Assembly (NCBI RefSeq): GCF_037975245.1
Contig: NC_092580.1
Location: 17,806,001-17,870,000, forward strand
Source of the DNA: Apostichopus japonicus
Lineage: Eukaryota > Echinodermata > Holothuroidea > Aspidochirotida > Stichopodidae
DNA: 64,000 nucleotides
Reading direction: 5' to 3'
Below are positions 13,611-26,363 of this stretch, in pieces. How positions within the stretch are numbered: the first letter of the stretch is position 1; every line of letters starts with the position of its first letter. Position numbers and translations under genes: made by a program. The notes below the pieces were generated by a model, which saw nothing but the letters and a program-made list of their open reading frames with translations, made no database searches and had not been told where the DNA came from.

Positions 13611-14244
13611 CCGGCTACAGTGGAGAGGCTGACGACGATATCGACTACAGTTTTCAGTGTTCGACGATCCAAGGTGATGCTGGCCGACCACGGTAAGACT
13701 ATAAGACTTGAGAGATTAATCCGGGCATGGCCCTTAGCCTTGGCTAGGCCTATATAATGTAGCTGTGTAGCATAGGCTTAACATTAGGGCCTAGGCCTAA
13801 TAGTTAGGCCTAGTTTAGTTTAGTAGATTAAGGGTCAGGAAGGACATTTGTCCTCATGAACGACCCTGTACCACAGATAACCCAGACTGCCAGATATGAT
13901 TGTGGATAACACCGGCTTTTCAGCCTTCTCTTCACGACCAAGTGCTCAGATGATAACCAGACAGACGTGAACCCATCCTGCTCCCTGGACCGCCATTTAA
14001 CGTCCCCATCCCATGGACATGAGTGTACCCCATACTTCGACCACTTTCTCAAAGTCTGGGGAGGTGGAAGCAACTTGCCCGTCACCACTGTGCAACAGCC
14101 GTGCCGAACAACCTGAAGCGGAGAACCCCCATTAATTAACAACTGCAGCACATTCAAATCAACTTTGGATTGTTGGCAATCATGTGTTTTATCGGCTTTT
14201 ATCAATTCCCAAAATGGCCAGCACTGTTCAAATTATTCCCTATA

Positions 14245-14370
14245 CAGTGTTCTCCATGAAGGGTTTTAGGGTGGTCGCATGCCACCCAAGTGAAAATTGC
14301 TGCACCCGCCCCGGGCCCCCCTGAAAATAGCTGCCGCCCCTCTTTAAAAATCCCTCCCCTCTAGACAATC
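14245..14370 (+). mobile_element. Fragment of CAGTGTTCTCCA-type MITE
   Basis: CAGTGTTCTCCATGAAGGG followed by GGTTTTAGGG and CCACCCAAGTGAAAATTGC closely matches the right end (reverse-complemented) of the element at 47642-48224. The second end of this copy was not found before exon 2 at 14513. Confidence 0.6.
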
Positions 14371-14729
14371 TCAAGATGTCACATTTTGCATTTATCTTGT
14401 TTATGTCATTGCCCAAACATTTGGCTGTCAAAATGTGTGCAAAAAGTACATACATGTATGTATAGTTTAACTATTAGTATTCATTGAATTACAAATCCTT
14501 ATTTCTATTTAGGTTTTGCTTGACCATGCCACAGTTGGAAGAACATTATCAAGTTCTTGGATCTTGGAAACAAGTGGCCTCAACACTGAATATATCATAT
14601 AGAACCGTTCTTCGAAGAAGACATGAGTTCCAGATGCCTACACACCTTGGAAGCGGCTATATAGTCAAATCACAGATGATGATCTTGATGCACTAGTGCA
14701 AAGCATATTACAAATCTCACCAGATGCAG

Positions 14730-16245
14730 GTAAAGTCCAAATGTAATCTATCTAATGTGACAGTACAAAATGTGACAGTACTCTTCAGTTTTAGTAAGCA
14801 TTTCATTTGAAAATGTTTTATCAACTATAGTATACCATTTCAGTTGAAAATGTTTGTATTGTCCACTTAGTTTGATTCAATTCAAAGCAAGGGGGTTGAT
14901 CAGAGAAATATACATAATACATTGTCTATTACACATGAAGACCTTGTTTTATCTTGAACTTCCCCTTTAAGATAAGGAATCAGTGACAGTTGGTACTCTT
15001 GTTCTGATTAAAGGTCTGTACTGTACTACTGTCAAATTGTAGGGAACTGTAAAAGTTCTTTTTACTGATTTTTTTATAATAAATGTTTTATTTGTGATCG
15101 CAATTAGTGACATGCAAACCACTGTTTACCTTACGTTAGGCCTATAGACACTGATGTTAACTACTGTACACAAACTCACAAAGCCACATGATGATTTGGT
15201 CATTGGAATTTTTACTTGCTCAAGTCATAGAAAAAACCTAGATTGGGGAAATTCCTGAGTGCAATGTTAATTTTGTTATAGTGTACATGTAGGTTAAATA
15301 TTGTGTATGTTAATGGATGAGTGATCTAAAGCCAATGTCTGCCCAAATGGAATTCAAGACTTTTTTTCAGAGATATTTTCCTTGATTCTATGTATCATCC
15401 ATCAAGTTGATGGGATGCTAAAACGAAAAAGAGAAAGACAAAACAGTGTTTGTATTGCGGCAGAGTTTGTATTTGCCGCGCCACATTTAGTGTGATTTGG
15501 TAAAGTTACCAAGCTATCGCTATGTTTAAGATAACGTTGTTATAGATATTGAATACTGTATGTGAAAAAATGGCAGTTGAATTTTTACGGCAAATGGATG
15601 AAGTAAAATTTACTCACAGATGAACTGTTTGTATAAAATTGCTTGCGATATCGGTAGGGTGCTATCAGCAATTGACACAAATTTCACAGATACCGATATA
15701 ATGAGGCAGATAATGCCAATATCAATCGATACCGATACTGTATACTGATAATCGGACCAACACTATTCCAGAGTGCATTTTGTGTGCTTGTTCCTTAACA
15801 CCAGACTGATGCAATGATTAGGAAGAACAATCATACAGTCTTACACTATTGAAAGTATAACTGACCAAAGAAAACTATTGAAACTAAAGAAATACATTTC
15901 ACATAATTTGACCATTTTAAGTAGATTATAGCATATCTTTAAAGCTGTTTGCTGGATGTAATGGTAGCTATCCATGACAATTTTCAATTTATGCACTGGC
16001 ATTAAAAAGTGATAAAAAAATAAACTGTCTTGTGATGATATTAATAAAGACTGCTAAAACAAAACAACACCGGTTTGTTGCAAAATGTCCAGTTTGTTGA
16101 CAGTGATGAATTGTTGTAATAAAAAAGTATATCATCCAAGACTCTGACTGATGAGGGTGTATCTCTACATAAAAATTTGATATTCATACCCATAATAGTT
16201 TATAGTAGTTAGTATCTGATGAATTTAATACTTCCATTTTTAAAG
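14730..16245 (+). other. Intron 2 of integrase gene B
   Basis: GTAAAG donor, TTTTTAAAG acceptor. AT-rich; no repeat or exon recognised. Confidence 0.6.
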
Positions 16246-16408
16246 GTGAAAGATATGTCATTGGAGCTTTGACTGGACGAGGAGTAAGAACTCAAAGATG
16301 GCGGTTGAGACAGTCCATTTCTCGAGTGGATCCCATCAATAGATTGCTCAGAAGATCATATGCAATTTGTCGTCGGACATACCATGTTCCTTGCCCAAAT
16401 CATTTATG

Positions 16409-18847
16409 GTAAGCAATCGTTAGGCAGCTATAACACTTGCATTGCTGTATTATGTGTGAGTATGTACAGTACTGTTGCTTGCTAATGAAATGTTTCATGT
16501 AATGTGCATGTACAGACATACTAATCCTTAGTACATGCATGTTATCAACAGATTTGTGGTAATAAACCTCAATTTGGGTGGGTTTGAGGGATCTTACCCA
16601 ACTAGCATTGCATACTTTCCGGAATTTGTTGTTCTTTTGAAGATCAAGATATGTGGTTATGCATGTGGGTAATCACTTTTATTATTTCATATTCCAACTA
16701 GTGCACCAATGGTGCAGTGGCTCTTACAAATATTTGTTAATTTATCACAAGTTACATTTCATATTCATGGCTGAAATGAAGTGGTCAGAGTTCATTTGTA
16801 ACAAATTGACTTGTAGCAATGTGTTAAAATTGGTGTGCATTTTCAGATAATGATCTCAAATGACCCCTAAATGACCTCTGACCCGAAATGTATGGACACC
16901 ACTAGTTTCAACACCTAATGATCATTGCATTTGTGTTACACTAAAAAATCCATAAAAAAACAAAAGATCAATGCTATTTTCCATTTTATGACATGTGACC
17001 TCAAATCGCTAAAAACTGCACATGCACCAATACTCAATGATTAAAATGTGTAACTTTGGAATACCCCTGATGTCCCCTCATCAAATAAACATTGTGTTCA
17101 AGTTTGGTCAAACTCCATTGAGGAGAAGCATGTTGAACAAATGTGGACAGACAAATAGATTTGATTTTGAGGTCGTTTTTGCATGTGGACAGACTATATT
17201 TATGTAGACATATATAGACTCAGTCAGGAGAGTGATGTACGTTGGGTGGTGGTAACCAGGGATTTTGCATTTCCAAAAGTGACTGTGTGTATGTGTGTGG
17301 TGTGTGAAAGCTCACTCGTAAGTTTCACTAAATTTTGTTTCATTATTAATGAGTGGGTGCTTAATGCCAAACAAAAGAGCTAATGCCACACAAATAGCTC
17401 ATAAACAACATCTCAAAAACGGCATGTTAATATAATATTGGACTGGTACATGCCACTTATGGAGTAGATATGCTTTGTTCTTGGTATCCAAATCATAAAT
17501 ATTAATGAGTGGTCTGGGCTTAAAATACAATTGTTAAGATGTCAATATCTTTGTAACTGTATCAACTTCATAGATATAAGTGACAACAAAATTGTTTTAC
17601 TTTAGAATGGGATGACATTATTTCTGAACCACACAAAATAGCTTGTAAACACAAAATCTGAAATTGTCTATTAAGATTTTCTGATATAATTTTAATTTTC
17701 CAAATTGTTATTTTCACTTGAGAATATGGCAAGAAGGTGAAGTGTATCATCACAGCAGATATTAATAAGCTGGGAGATTTTTTTAGTTTTGGTTACAACG
17801 CGAAAGCCAAAGGTGTGTGTATGTGACGGCTGGCTCGTTAACACAGTGTATCCCCAATGACATGTTTGATCAATGTTATAATTTATTAACCCAGTTATTG
17901 ATATATGTTAGATCAATGACAGGTAGTTGTGCCATGTGTAGATGTACCCTATGGTGTTTGTTTACCTGAACATTAATGAATGGGTGGCACTTATCATGTC
18001 ATTCTTCACAGGTAGATGTATCATGAATGGATCATGATCAAATGTATATGTGACATAGTTTTTTCCATGCCGTAAGTAATCATACAGTTTGCTATCGTTG
18101 TGTTAAAGTCGAAAATGAAATGTGTTCTCATTAATATTCATTTTGCTTAATATATATACTTTTATATATAATATAGGCCTACTCAATATTTTATTATCTT
18201 TATTATCAGAATGCAAACATGATCAGGAACTCACAATAAAATGTGAACAAACAAAGCAATGCTTTACCTTCAGCCTGAAATGTCACATATACATATGATC
18301 GTGCCTATATGATCATGCTGCATCTACAGTATCCGTCTGTCGATACTTGTTCAAAATCGTTCTTCTCGTACAGGCTTTGACGGATTTTGAGGAACCTTGG
18401 ACACAATGTTCATTGGATGAGGGGGCATCAGGGGTGATGTAGGTCATTTACTGTAGGGATTATTTAAGGGCATTACCTGAAAATTCTTAAAATGCTTCTT
18501 CTCACAGATCGAGTTATTAATCAATTTTTTCCAAAGTAACACATTATGATCATTGAGTTAGTGGTACCTTTGGGGTGTTCAGTAATTTGAGGTCAAAGGT
18601 TATGAAGTGATTTCTTTGTAAGAAGAGCATTATCATAGCATAGTCTTTCATGGATTTTAGTGAAACATGGATGCAATGATCCTTGGGTTTCATTCTGGTT
18701 CTTTATTATCAGAATGCAAACATGATCAGGAACTCACAATAAAATGTGAACACACAAAGCAATGCTTTACCTTCAGCCTGAAAATGCAAGTTGTTTATGG
18801 TTCTGAGTGGATTGGCACCGTTATCTTTAACTGTTTCCCCTTCACAG
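16409..18847 (+). other. Intron 3 of integrase gene B
   Basis: GTAAGC donor, TTCACAG acceptor. It holds low-complexity GTGTGTATGTGTG-like stretches near 17280-17310 and 17815, TGACCTC-rich dispersed repeat sequence near 16860-17120, and an 83-bp direct repeat (18198-18280, 18701-18783). Confidence 0.6.
18198..18783 (+). repeat. Pair of 83-bp direct repeats, 503 bp apart
   Basis: 18198-18280 and 18701-18783 both begin CTTTATTATCAGAATGCAAA and run to CAGCCTGAAA with a single visible mismatch (AACAAACAAAG versus AACACACAAAG). The second copy lies 65 bp before exon 4. Confidence 0.9.
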
Positions 18848-19663
18848 GCACATTGATGGTAACCATAAATTAATTCCATGGCGGTTGGTCATCCATGGTG
18901 GGATCGATGGATACAGCAGACGGGTAGTGTATCTCAGGTGTACCAACAATAATCGTGCCCAAACAGTCCTTAGTTTATTTCAGGAAGCTGTTAATCTCTA
19001 TGGTATCCCCTCCCACGTCAGGTCAGACTTGGGTGTTGAAAACTATGATGTGGCACAGTTTATGCTTGAAAGACGAGGGCTAAACAGAGGAAGTATGATA
19101 ACAGGGAGGAGCGTGCATAACCAGCGCATAGAGAGGTTATGGAGGGATGTGAATGTAAAGGTCGTCCGTTACATCAAAAATGTTTTTATGGCCATGCAGG
19201 ATGATCAAGTTCTAGATCCATTGAATGAAATTGATCTTTCATCACTTCATTTTGTTTTTATACCACGAATCAATAGGGCTCTAGCAGAATTTGTACTTCA
19301 GTACAACAACCACCCCCTTAGTTCATGTCATGATCAGTCCCCAAATCAACTGTTCCACCAAGGTGTTTTTCGGCTGTTTCATTCAGATTATACTGGAATA
19401 GAGAGTGTGTTTGATAGTAATGAACAGTAGGAGTTGTATGGGATTGACCCTGATGGAGATGCACCTATGAATGAAACAGAAGATGGAGTACAAGTTCCAG
19501 AAACTGAGTCACTACTTTCTGATGATCAGGTTGCCAGACTAAGGTACACTGTTAATCCACTCGAGAATGATGGAAGCCATGGATATCAATTGTACCTGAA
19601 CACTAGCTCATTTGTTACAGAATGCAATGTCCACAATTAATATTGCTAATAGGTGATTCCACA

Positions 19664-20958
19664 GTAACTCGCATTACACTTTTTCAAGTTTTTTTTATTG
19701 CAGGTTGATTATTTGTGGTATTAAAGCCAACACTCAAAGCTATGATCTAAAATTATTCGGGGTGATGGCACTGCTTTGTCTTATGTATGGTGCTCTTGAG
19801 AAAATCAGTAACTCACATTACCCAAAAAGGACACATAAAAAATTGATGCAAGTTCAATGCAGTTGTTTGCTCAAACAAAAGATGTTGTATCCAGTTGAAT
19901 GTATGTAGTAGATATCTATCCCACTGGTGTTTACATCAAACTGCTATATGATATGAAACAACTTAAGATGTGGTGTGGAAGGGGAAATAATCCGGTAACT
20001 CGCATTACGGTAACTCGCATTTCACTTTGTCCAGTCATCAATGAAATCTAAATGGAAAATAAAATGCTGAAACTAATATTTCTAGTGGAAGGTGACTTAC
20101 AATATATGTAAAGTTAAATAACTAAAAATTTATCAAAAAGTACTAGTCTAGTTCATGACAGGGGGATAAACAAAATCGATAACTCGCATTACACAAAAAG
20201 TACACAGCAAAAATGGAGATACTAGTTTAGTCAAACAAACAATGTTTTGTTCAATTGAATGTATGTACTAGATATCTACTATATCCTGAAGTTTACATTG
20301 TAGCAAAACAAAATATAAAACAACTTAGAAGTGGTTGGGAGGGGGGAAGAATCTGGTAACTCACATTAAGGTACCTTGCATTACAAATTGCCCAGTCAGT
20401 ATTTTCATCTTCATTCATCAAATTCTGGAGAATTATTTGCTCTGAAGAACCATTGTAGAAGTCTAAAAGCATTGTAGCAACAAATAAACAACAATACTTA
20501 TACCTCTGTCAATAATTTTACTAATAATTGCTGGCCATATTAAAATATGTGATGAACAATGATGACAATGTTCATTTCCAATGATTCACACACAATTTAA
20601 ATGTTACCTAAAGCTGGAATGGGGTTTTTCAACTTGTTTTATCATTCAGCATCATGGATCGAAGGTTTTGCATTCTTTGTCATATGGCAATATTCAGTTA
20701 TTTTCAGTATTTACTGTATGACAACTGGCATTACAGTGGTTACTCGATCGCATTACAGCACTGGTAACTTGCATTACCGGTAACTCGCATTACGGCTTTC
20801 AGTGGCCCTTCATATCAAAATATGCATGGACTTTCTATTCCTTTGATTATTGTTATACTCAGTACTTGGGCCAAAAGCAAAATATGGAATGGCAGAAAAT
20901 TATCGCCTCCAGGAGAGCAATAATGTTAAAATCTTGATTGCTCAGGAACTTGCATTAC
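19664..20958 (+). repeat. Cluster of GTAACTCGCATTAC motifs
   Basis: About eleven copies of GTAACTCGCATTAC or close variants, all on +: 19664, 19808, 19995, 20010, 20179, 20356, 20371, 20764, 20780, 20945, plus a degenerate one near 20738. The motif is itself GTAA-N6-TTAC, a short inverted repeat. It begins right after the integrase stop codon. Function unknown; the pattern resembles binding-site clusters of DNA transposons. Confidence 0.85.
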
Positions 20959-23547
20959 ATGTCAACATAGACGCCTTTTAACTACAGCAATATTCCTACA
21001 AACCAAAAATGGTGAATGGGCAATGTGATGTGATTTTAAAATATCATACTTTGTATTACTCATAAATATTTCAAACTTGTACCAGTTACTTTCATACAAG
21101 GGAAAATGGGACTTTGAAAAATCCACACAGACTCACTTGCATTTTAATTGCAGAATCACAGTCAGCTATCACTGCACTTTTTTGGGGTAAAATGACACTG
21201 TATGCTAGGAAAAAGTTTCTGATCTGGACCCTGAATACCTTAGCATGAATTAAAAGCAATATATTGGGTCAGAAATGATTCTTTCATTTTTGGAGTCGTG
21301 TCCCTGTTTGCATGGAATCGCCTTAATGCATAGCACTCTAAGCTATGCATAAAAAAAGTGAAATGTTAAAAGAATAGTGATGAGAATGAGGACGAAGTAA
21401 ACTACACTCGGTGGTGAAAGTCCCATTTCTAGTTGCTGAGATATGAATGTTTCAAATAAGTTCACATTTTCAATTTCATTAAGAATCTGGCAACATTTGT
21501 GACATCAGTTGCATATTGAATCCATAAGCTTTTGATTTTCTTGATAATTTAATTAGTGATTTTTTTCTAGAAATAATTTATCCATAGAAAAAGAATACCA
21601 AAGTAACAACTGCTGCATAATGCATTTTTCAAATATATTACAAAACTTTGGCATACCACTTCAAATTGGTATTAAAAGGGGTGAAACATGTAAAGAATAA
21701 CAAAGACTTTTCATACCAAGAGAACTGATGGTATTCTAAGGTATATTTCTCACTAATGAATGACAATGATTAGAATATAATTGTTTTATAAGATGAACAA
21801 TGAACTGAATGTTTAAAACATCACACCTTCAAGTTATTTCATGATTTGACCTCTGATGAAAAGTTGCACTAATGATATTGCAACAGTCGTATGTTTGACA
21901 ATTGCAGGCTTTAATCTATGGTGATATCCAAGAACAATATTGCAACATAGGCAACAGATAGTTAAATCTAACAAATACTCTTATAAGCATTAACCTGTCC
22001 AGATCAAAATGTGAACAAACACATGAATTTCTTAAACTTTCTTGATTACCAAATAATTAAAGAGTAAAAATATTTGACATATGATATATATTGTTGACTG
22101 GTTGGTCAAGCATAAAACAAGAGAAAGATAAGAAAATGTTTAAAGCAAAACAAATTTTGTCACTTTGTATTTTATATAGAGATGGAACTTGTGGGCAAGC
22201 TTGAATTGTGTGTAATGGTGACTATTCAGTAACACAAAATTTTGCTAGACTGATGCAACTAGATATATATCAGACCCTTGTGTTCAGTATATCCATGGGT
22301 ACCAGGTTACATTACATGTTTGATACAGTGCAAACACAAACACACTGCAAATGTTCCAAAAACCCTTTCTGCCATGTTGAGCCCATATTCAGATATCAGT
22401 AAATGCCATTATCATGATAACACTATTGGTAATATACAGATAATCATATTAACACAATGTAAATTATTTTAGCTACCTCTGGTATGTAAAATGTTGGTAC
22501 TCCATGTACCTATCCCAGGGGATCACTTCCTCTACTCATACCATTAATTGCATCCTAGATCTAATTATGCTCAAAAATGGGGAAATAAATGTAAAAATTG
22601 CCAATGTTTTACCATTATCATCTAAGTAACTACACATCTCAAATGTGTCAATACATATTTTCCTGATCAATGGTGACAAATTTTACACCAGATCAGTGAT
22701 CTCTTCCACCCCTATCACAAAGGCAGCTATCTCAAAACAAGCTTATTTACCTGGAATATGACAAACAATGGTACAGCAGCTCGTACAACATTAGAATGGT
22801 CTAATAAATTGATATGATCAATAGTAATGAATACTCCACAGGCTTTGACAAATTGTTTTTTAATACTTGCCTGTGGGGCTAGCTGTTCGCTAAACCTACT
22901 TGCCCGCATAAAAAATCTACTTGCCCCAGACCTACAGAATAATTATGTATGCCTGCATATGCCAGATTCTTACAATGTTTTAACTTATATATGGATTTTG
23001 GTGACATTTGAACTGTTGTTGTAAAATACAGTATGTTTCACAGAAAACAATGAAAATTTGGAATCTAAACCATTTTGATTTAACTTATAAATTTGAAAAT
23101 GTAAAAGGATTAAAAAAATCTGCAATGGTAAGGCTGTGATGTCATCACTAAAGGGACTATCCCAAATTTAGAAAACCCAGTGGTTTTGTGATTCATTGCT
23201 TTTAAATTTACATAAAGTAGTATTTAGTATTGTTCCCCTCCTTACATTAAGTTACCTGTTAAAAGTTCTCTGTTCACTGTGGGAAAAATATGACTCATTA
23301 ATGTTCAAGATATTGATCTAGCTTGCTTACAAAATTCTTAAGGTTTTGACCATATCAAACAACCTGCTGCAAAATTAGCAGGTTTCATCTATATACACTA
23401 TATGTAACTTTATAGTATGGGATACACCAATGCTTTCTTCATATGACCTTTTTCTTGACCTCAAATGACCTTTTACCTCTTACAAAATGCACTATTGAGC
23501 TAACCTGATTATAAATTTTATCTGGTAAGATATAGGAACACTCTTAA
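20959..23547. other. AT-rich sequence without genes
   Basis: No coding exon recognised. 21480-21735 is a dispersed repeat whose inverted copy is at 42415-42665. TGACCTC/TGACCTTT-rich repeat sequence lies near 23440-23490. Confidence 0.5.
21480..21735 (+). repeat. Dispersed repeat, copy 1
   Basis: Shares, with gaps, GTGACATCA, TTGAATCCATAAGCTTT, ATCCATAGAAA, CAAAGTAACAACTG, AAACTTTGGCATACCA, TTCAAATTGGTAT and AACAAAGACTTTTC with the reverse complement of 42415-42665. Family not recognised. Confidence 0.75.
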
Positions 23548-23810
23548 AACATCCGGATCAAATTTGATTCATTCCGGATCAAATTTGATCCGGTTTCCGG
23601 ATCCCAGGGGCACCGACCCCGTCCGGATCAAAATGATCCGGATTTCCGGATCAAAGAACAATGACCCATTCCGGATCAAATTTGATTCAGCTTCCGGATC
23701 CCAGGGGCACCGACCCCACCCGGATAAAAATGATCCGGATTTCCGGATCAAAAAAACAATGACCCAATTCCGGATAAATTTGATCCGGTTTCCGTTTCAA
23801 GGGTACTTAC
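23548..23810. repeat. 97-bp tandem repeat with CCGGATC palindromes
   Basis: About 2.7 units of period 97 (CCAGGGGCACCGACCCC at 23604 and 23701). Each unit contains CCGGATCAAATTTGATCCGG (a 20-nt perfect palindrome) and CCGGATCAAAATGATCCGG, so the array is a row of hairpins. Confidence 0.9.
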
Positions 23811-25317
23811 GTTTTGGATATGTCATGAATAAGAAACAACATACAAATCTGAAAATAACTTGGCCATGTCTTTATTCTTTTTAACAACTTCGTTAACAAA
23901 CAACGTCAATTATTTCTTCTTATAAAAAGAGGTTGATCTGGGTTACAATACTGATGAACAAAAGCGGAAATGGAAAAGTGGATGGAATGCGAGTTTTATC
24001 AAGGCAGCAAAAGTGTATACTATTTTTAGTTATATCCCTGTTATATATGTGACTCGTGATTTGTTGTGGTAATTCAAAATCTTTATTTTCTAACTAGAAG
24101 CATATATCTTATGCTTTAAAATCTCCACTAAAGATATCCTACAATAGGTACAAATGTTAGAATATGCTTAAAAGAGATCTCCTGCTAACTTTAACCTTTG
24201 AAATCTACATATTGCAGGATAATGAAAAATTCTGAAAAATACTACTCCACCAGCCTCTCAACGAATGGTCTTACATTATTTACCAAATAATGATACTTTG
24301 ATATATTTTGGTTTGTTACAAATAACTTAGTACTATAGAATGACACAACTTTGATATTGTACAACTTAACAATGGGTAAGACTTTAAATTGCATGCACAA
24401 AATCTTTGTTACATACAGCAGAAATGATAGAGATGTGATTTGTCATGGGAATAAGAAAATGTTTGTAAAAATAATTTCCTTACTATGTTTACCTTTGCAA
24501 AATTTTATTAAATATTAATTGCATCGAATGTTCTATGTATTAAAATAAATGAAAATACTTTGAAAACTTAAGTATTTTACTGAACTACCAACATGTTTGG
24601 AAATGAACAAGTGCTTGAATTATCACGTATGAATGCTTGATGATGTTTCTCTTGTTACTTGGCATAAGCAGGTTTTAGTTGGAGGAGGTGGTGGGGGCAG
24701 GTTAAGTTACCAATGCATCACTCACTGTTTATGCTAGAAAAAACACCATCCCTCTATTCATCTTTAAAATCTGAACAGCTCACAAATAACAATGAGGAAT
24801 TTTTGCAATTAAATTATGCAACCGGCTCACCCGAACTATTCCAGTGCAATTTGACCTGTCAATATTGAACATGAGTGGACAAACTGAACTCAAACTATGA
24901 TAAATTTGTTATCTAAGATAATGTGATATCCATTAATACCATGACGGGTAAAAAAAAGGTGATGATTGCTCAGTCTTCTGGTTCAGAAAGTTCTCAAAAA
25001 GTCCCAGGTGTTGTATCATTCTATTTCTCATGTATAATTGAGTTCAAGTATTTTAAAACATATATCTGCAGAAGTCATTGGCAAGGTAGCCCCCTTTTTT
25101 CAACTCTACTAAACACCTGCTCTGGTTGCTCTCTTGGTCCTCATGCCAAAACGAAAGGCTGTGGCTGTTGAACTTTTTCAAGGACAGATGGTATGTTTGT
25201 GCCAATCTATTGCAAAGATATATGAGAAATTACACATTTTTGTTTTCAAATTGCAACATTCTGACATACAAGGATACAGTCATACATTGCCACAATTTTA
25301 AAATTTTGCAACCAGCT
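23811..25317. other. AT-rich sequence without recognised genes
   Basis: Short open frames only (for example MTGKKKVMIAQSS from 24941), with no family resemblance. Confidence 0.45.
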
Positions 25318-25347
25318 CCTCCTCATCATCACCATCATCACCAACAC

Positions 25348-25379
<32 letters not shown>

Positions 25380-25445
25380 CCAACACCTCCATCATCATCA
25401 CCACCACCACCATCTTCACTATCATCATCACCACCACCATCACCA
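25318..25445. repeat. CAT/CAC trinucleotide microsatellite
   Basis: Runs of CAT, CAC and CAA triplets. The His-rich and Asp-rich frames are artefacts of the repeat. Its end CCACCACCATCACCA (25431-25445) is repeated after the LINE's poly-A at 30243-30257. Confidence 0.95.
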
Positions 25446-25451
25446 TCACCA

Positions 25452-26021
25452 TTGCAGACGATAAAAGACGAGTTTGGAGAAGCAATTGACAACCTGTCGG
25501 AATCTATCGAAGAATTAAGAGGTGAGAACAAACTTCTTAAAGAGAGCTACTCAACTCTGGAAAAAAAAGTCGCTAAACTAGAAGAAGAAAAGACGCTCCA
25601 TGATACGATGCTTAATGAGCAAGAAAGATTTTCTCGCCGAAATAATGTTAGAATCATCAACGTTAAATCAGCACAGGGTGAGAATTGCATTGAAATTGCA
25701 CAGAACGTCTTTAAGGAGACCGGAATACCGGAATGTAAAATAGAGAGAGCCCATAGAGACGGTAGGCCCGTGGAAGGAAGAGAAAGACATATTCTGGTAA
25801 AAGTGTCTTTTTATCAAGACAAAATTAATATTTTGAGGAAGGCAAGAAGAGCTCTCGCCGATAAAGATTACTATATCGTGGATGACCTGTCGATAACAGA
25901 CTTAAAGGAAAAAAGAAAATGGAGCCAGCAGGTTCAAGAGTTATTCCAGGCTGGGACAAAGCTTCGTTTCGTTGGTGGAGCATGGAGAGGAAGTGATGGA
26001 AGACCATACAACTTTTCTTAA
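25452..26021 (+). pseudogene. LINE ORF1 protein, truncated at the N-terminus
   Basis: About 188 codons. Starts inside a coiled coil (EELRGENKLLKESYSTLEKK), then an RRM-like segment SRRNNVRIINV, HILVKVSFYQDK and the C-terminal DDLSITDLKEKRKWSQQVQ...GRPYNFS. This is the L1 ORF1p layout (RNA chaperone of the retrotransposition RNP). The N-terminus and start codon are missing because the element is 5' truncated. Confidence 0.85.
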
Positions 26022-26363
26022 ATCGGGACTGGAGAGTGGAAAATCTTATCAGTTCGAGTGAGACCATGTATATTGTGATAACAATAACTTCTTCTCTTCG
26101 GTTTCGTCATTATTTTTATTGAAGATTCTTTAAGGTATTCTTTCTGCCCGTTTGGCTCGTTTCCTTTGTTACCCAATATGGAGAAACTGGGTTTTTGTCT
26201 GACGGACACATTTTGCTATCCGTTAGGTTTGATTGTTTTTTTCCTTATTTATTACTTACTCCTTCATGTCACTTTAAAAATGTTTCTTTTGACTCACAAC
26301 TCTATTTAACTTTAATGTATTATGTCTGTTACTACCCCTTCAGTACCTCACAAATGTATATAA

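Larger units (their letters stand above)
12556..19640 (+). pseudogene. Integrase-core (DDE) transposase gene B, four exons, decayed
   Basis: Exons: 12556-13692 (split by a MITE at 12813-13610), 14513-14729, 16246-16408 and 18848-19640; all junctions keep phase with GT-AG sites. Exon 1 ends in a GRP motif that continues as RF across the junction; exon 2 encodes a helix-turn-helix (SWKQVASTLNISYRTVLRRR). The core gives WHIDG (first Asp), GGIDGYSRRVVYL, RSDLGVEN (second Asp) and HNQRIERLWRD (Glu), spaced Asp-56-Asp-34-Glu, typical of a DDE integrase. The C-terminal tail has LYGIDPDG and ends at 19640. It belongs to the eukaryotic integrase-core family without RT or gag. Lesions: TAA at 12715-12717 and 12772-12774, a frameshift near 14661-14668, TAG at 19428-19430, and the MITE. 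Each stop is one C-to-T change from Gln. It starts 71 bp inside the left arm's conserved segment. Confidence 0.88.

Noticed and set aside
12715-19430. Reassigned stop codons (UAR read as Gln)
   Set aside because: Stops elsewhere include TGA, the same gene has a frameshift and an insertion, and animal nuclear genes do not use this code; decay is simpler.
18849-19640. Retroviral or LTR-retrotransposon integrase
   Set aside because: No RT, RNase H, protease, gag or LTR nearby, and the protein matches the stand-alone eukaryotic integrase-core family with its own helix-turn-helix and introns.
25126-25531. His-rich and Asp-rich frames
   Set aside because: Translation of the CAT/CAC trinucleotide repeat; the frames run into LINE ORF1 only by chance.
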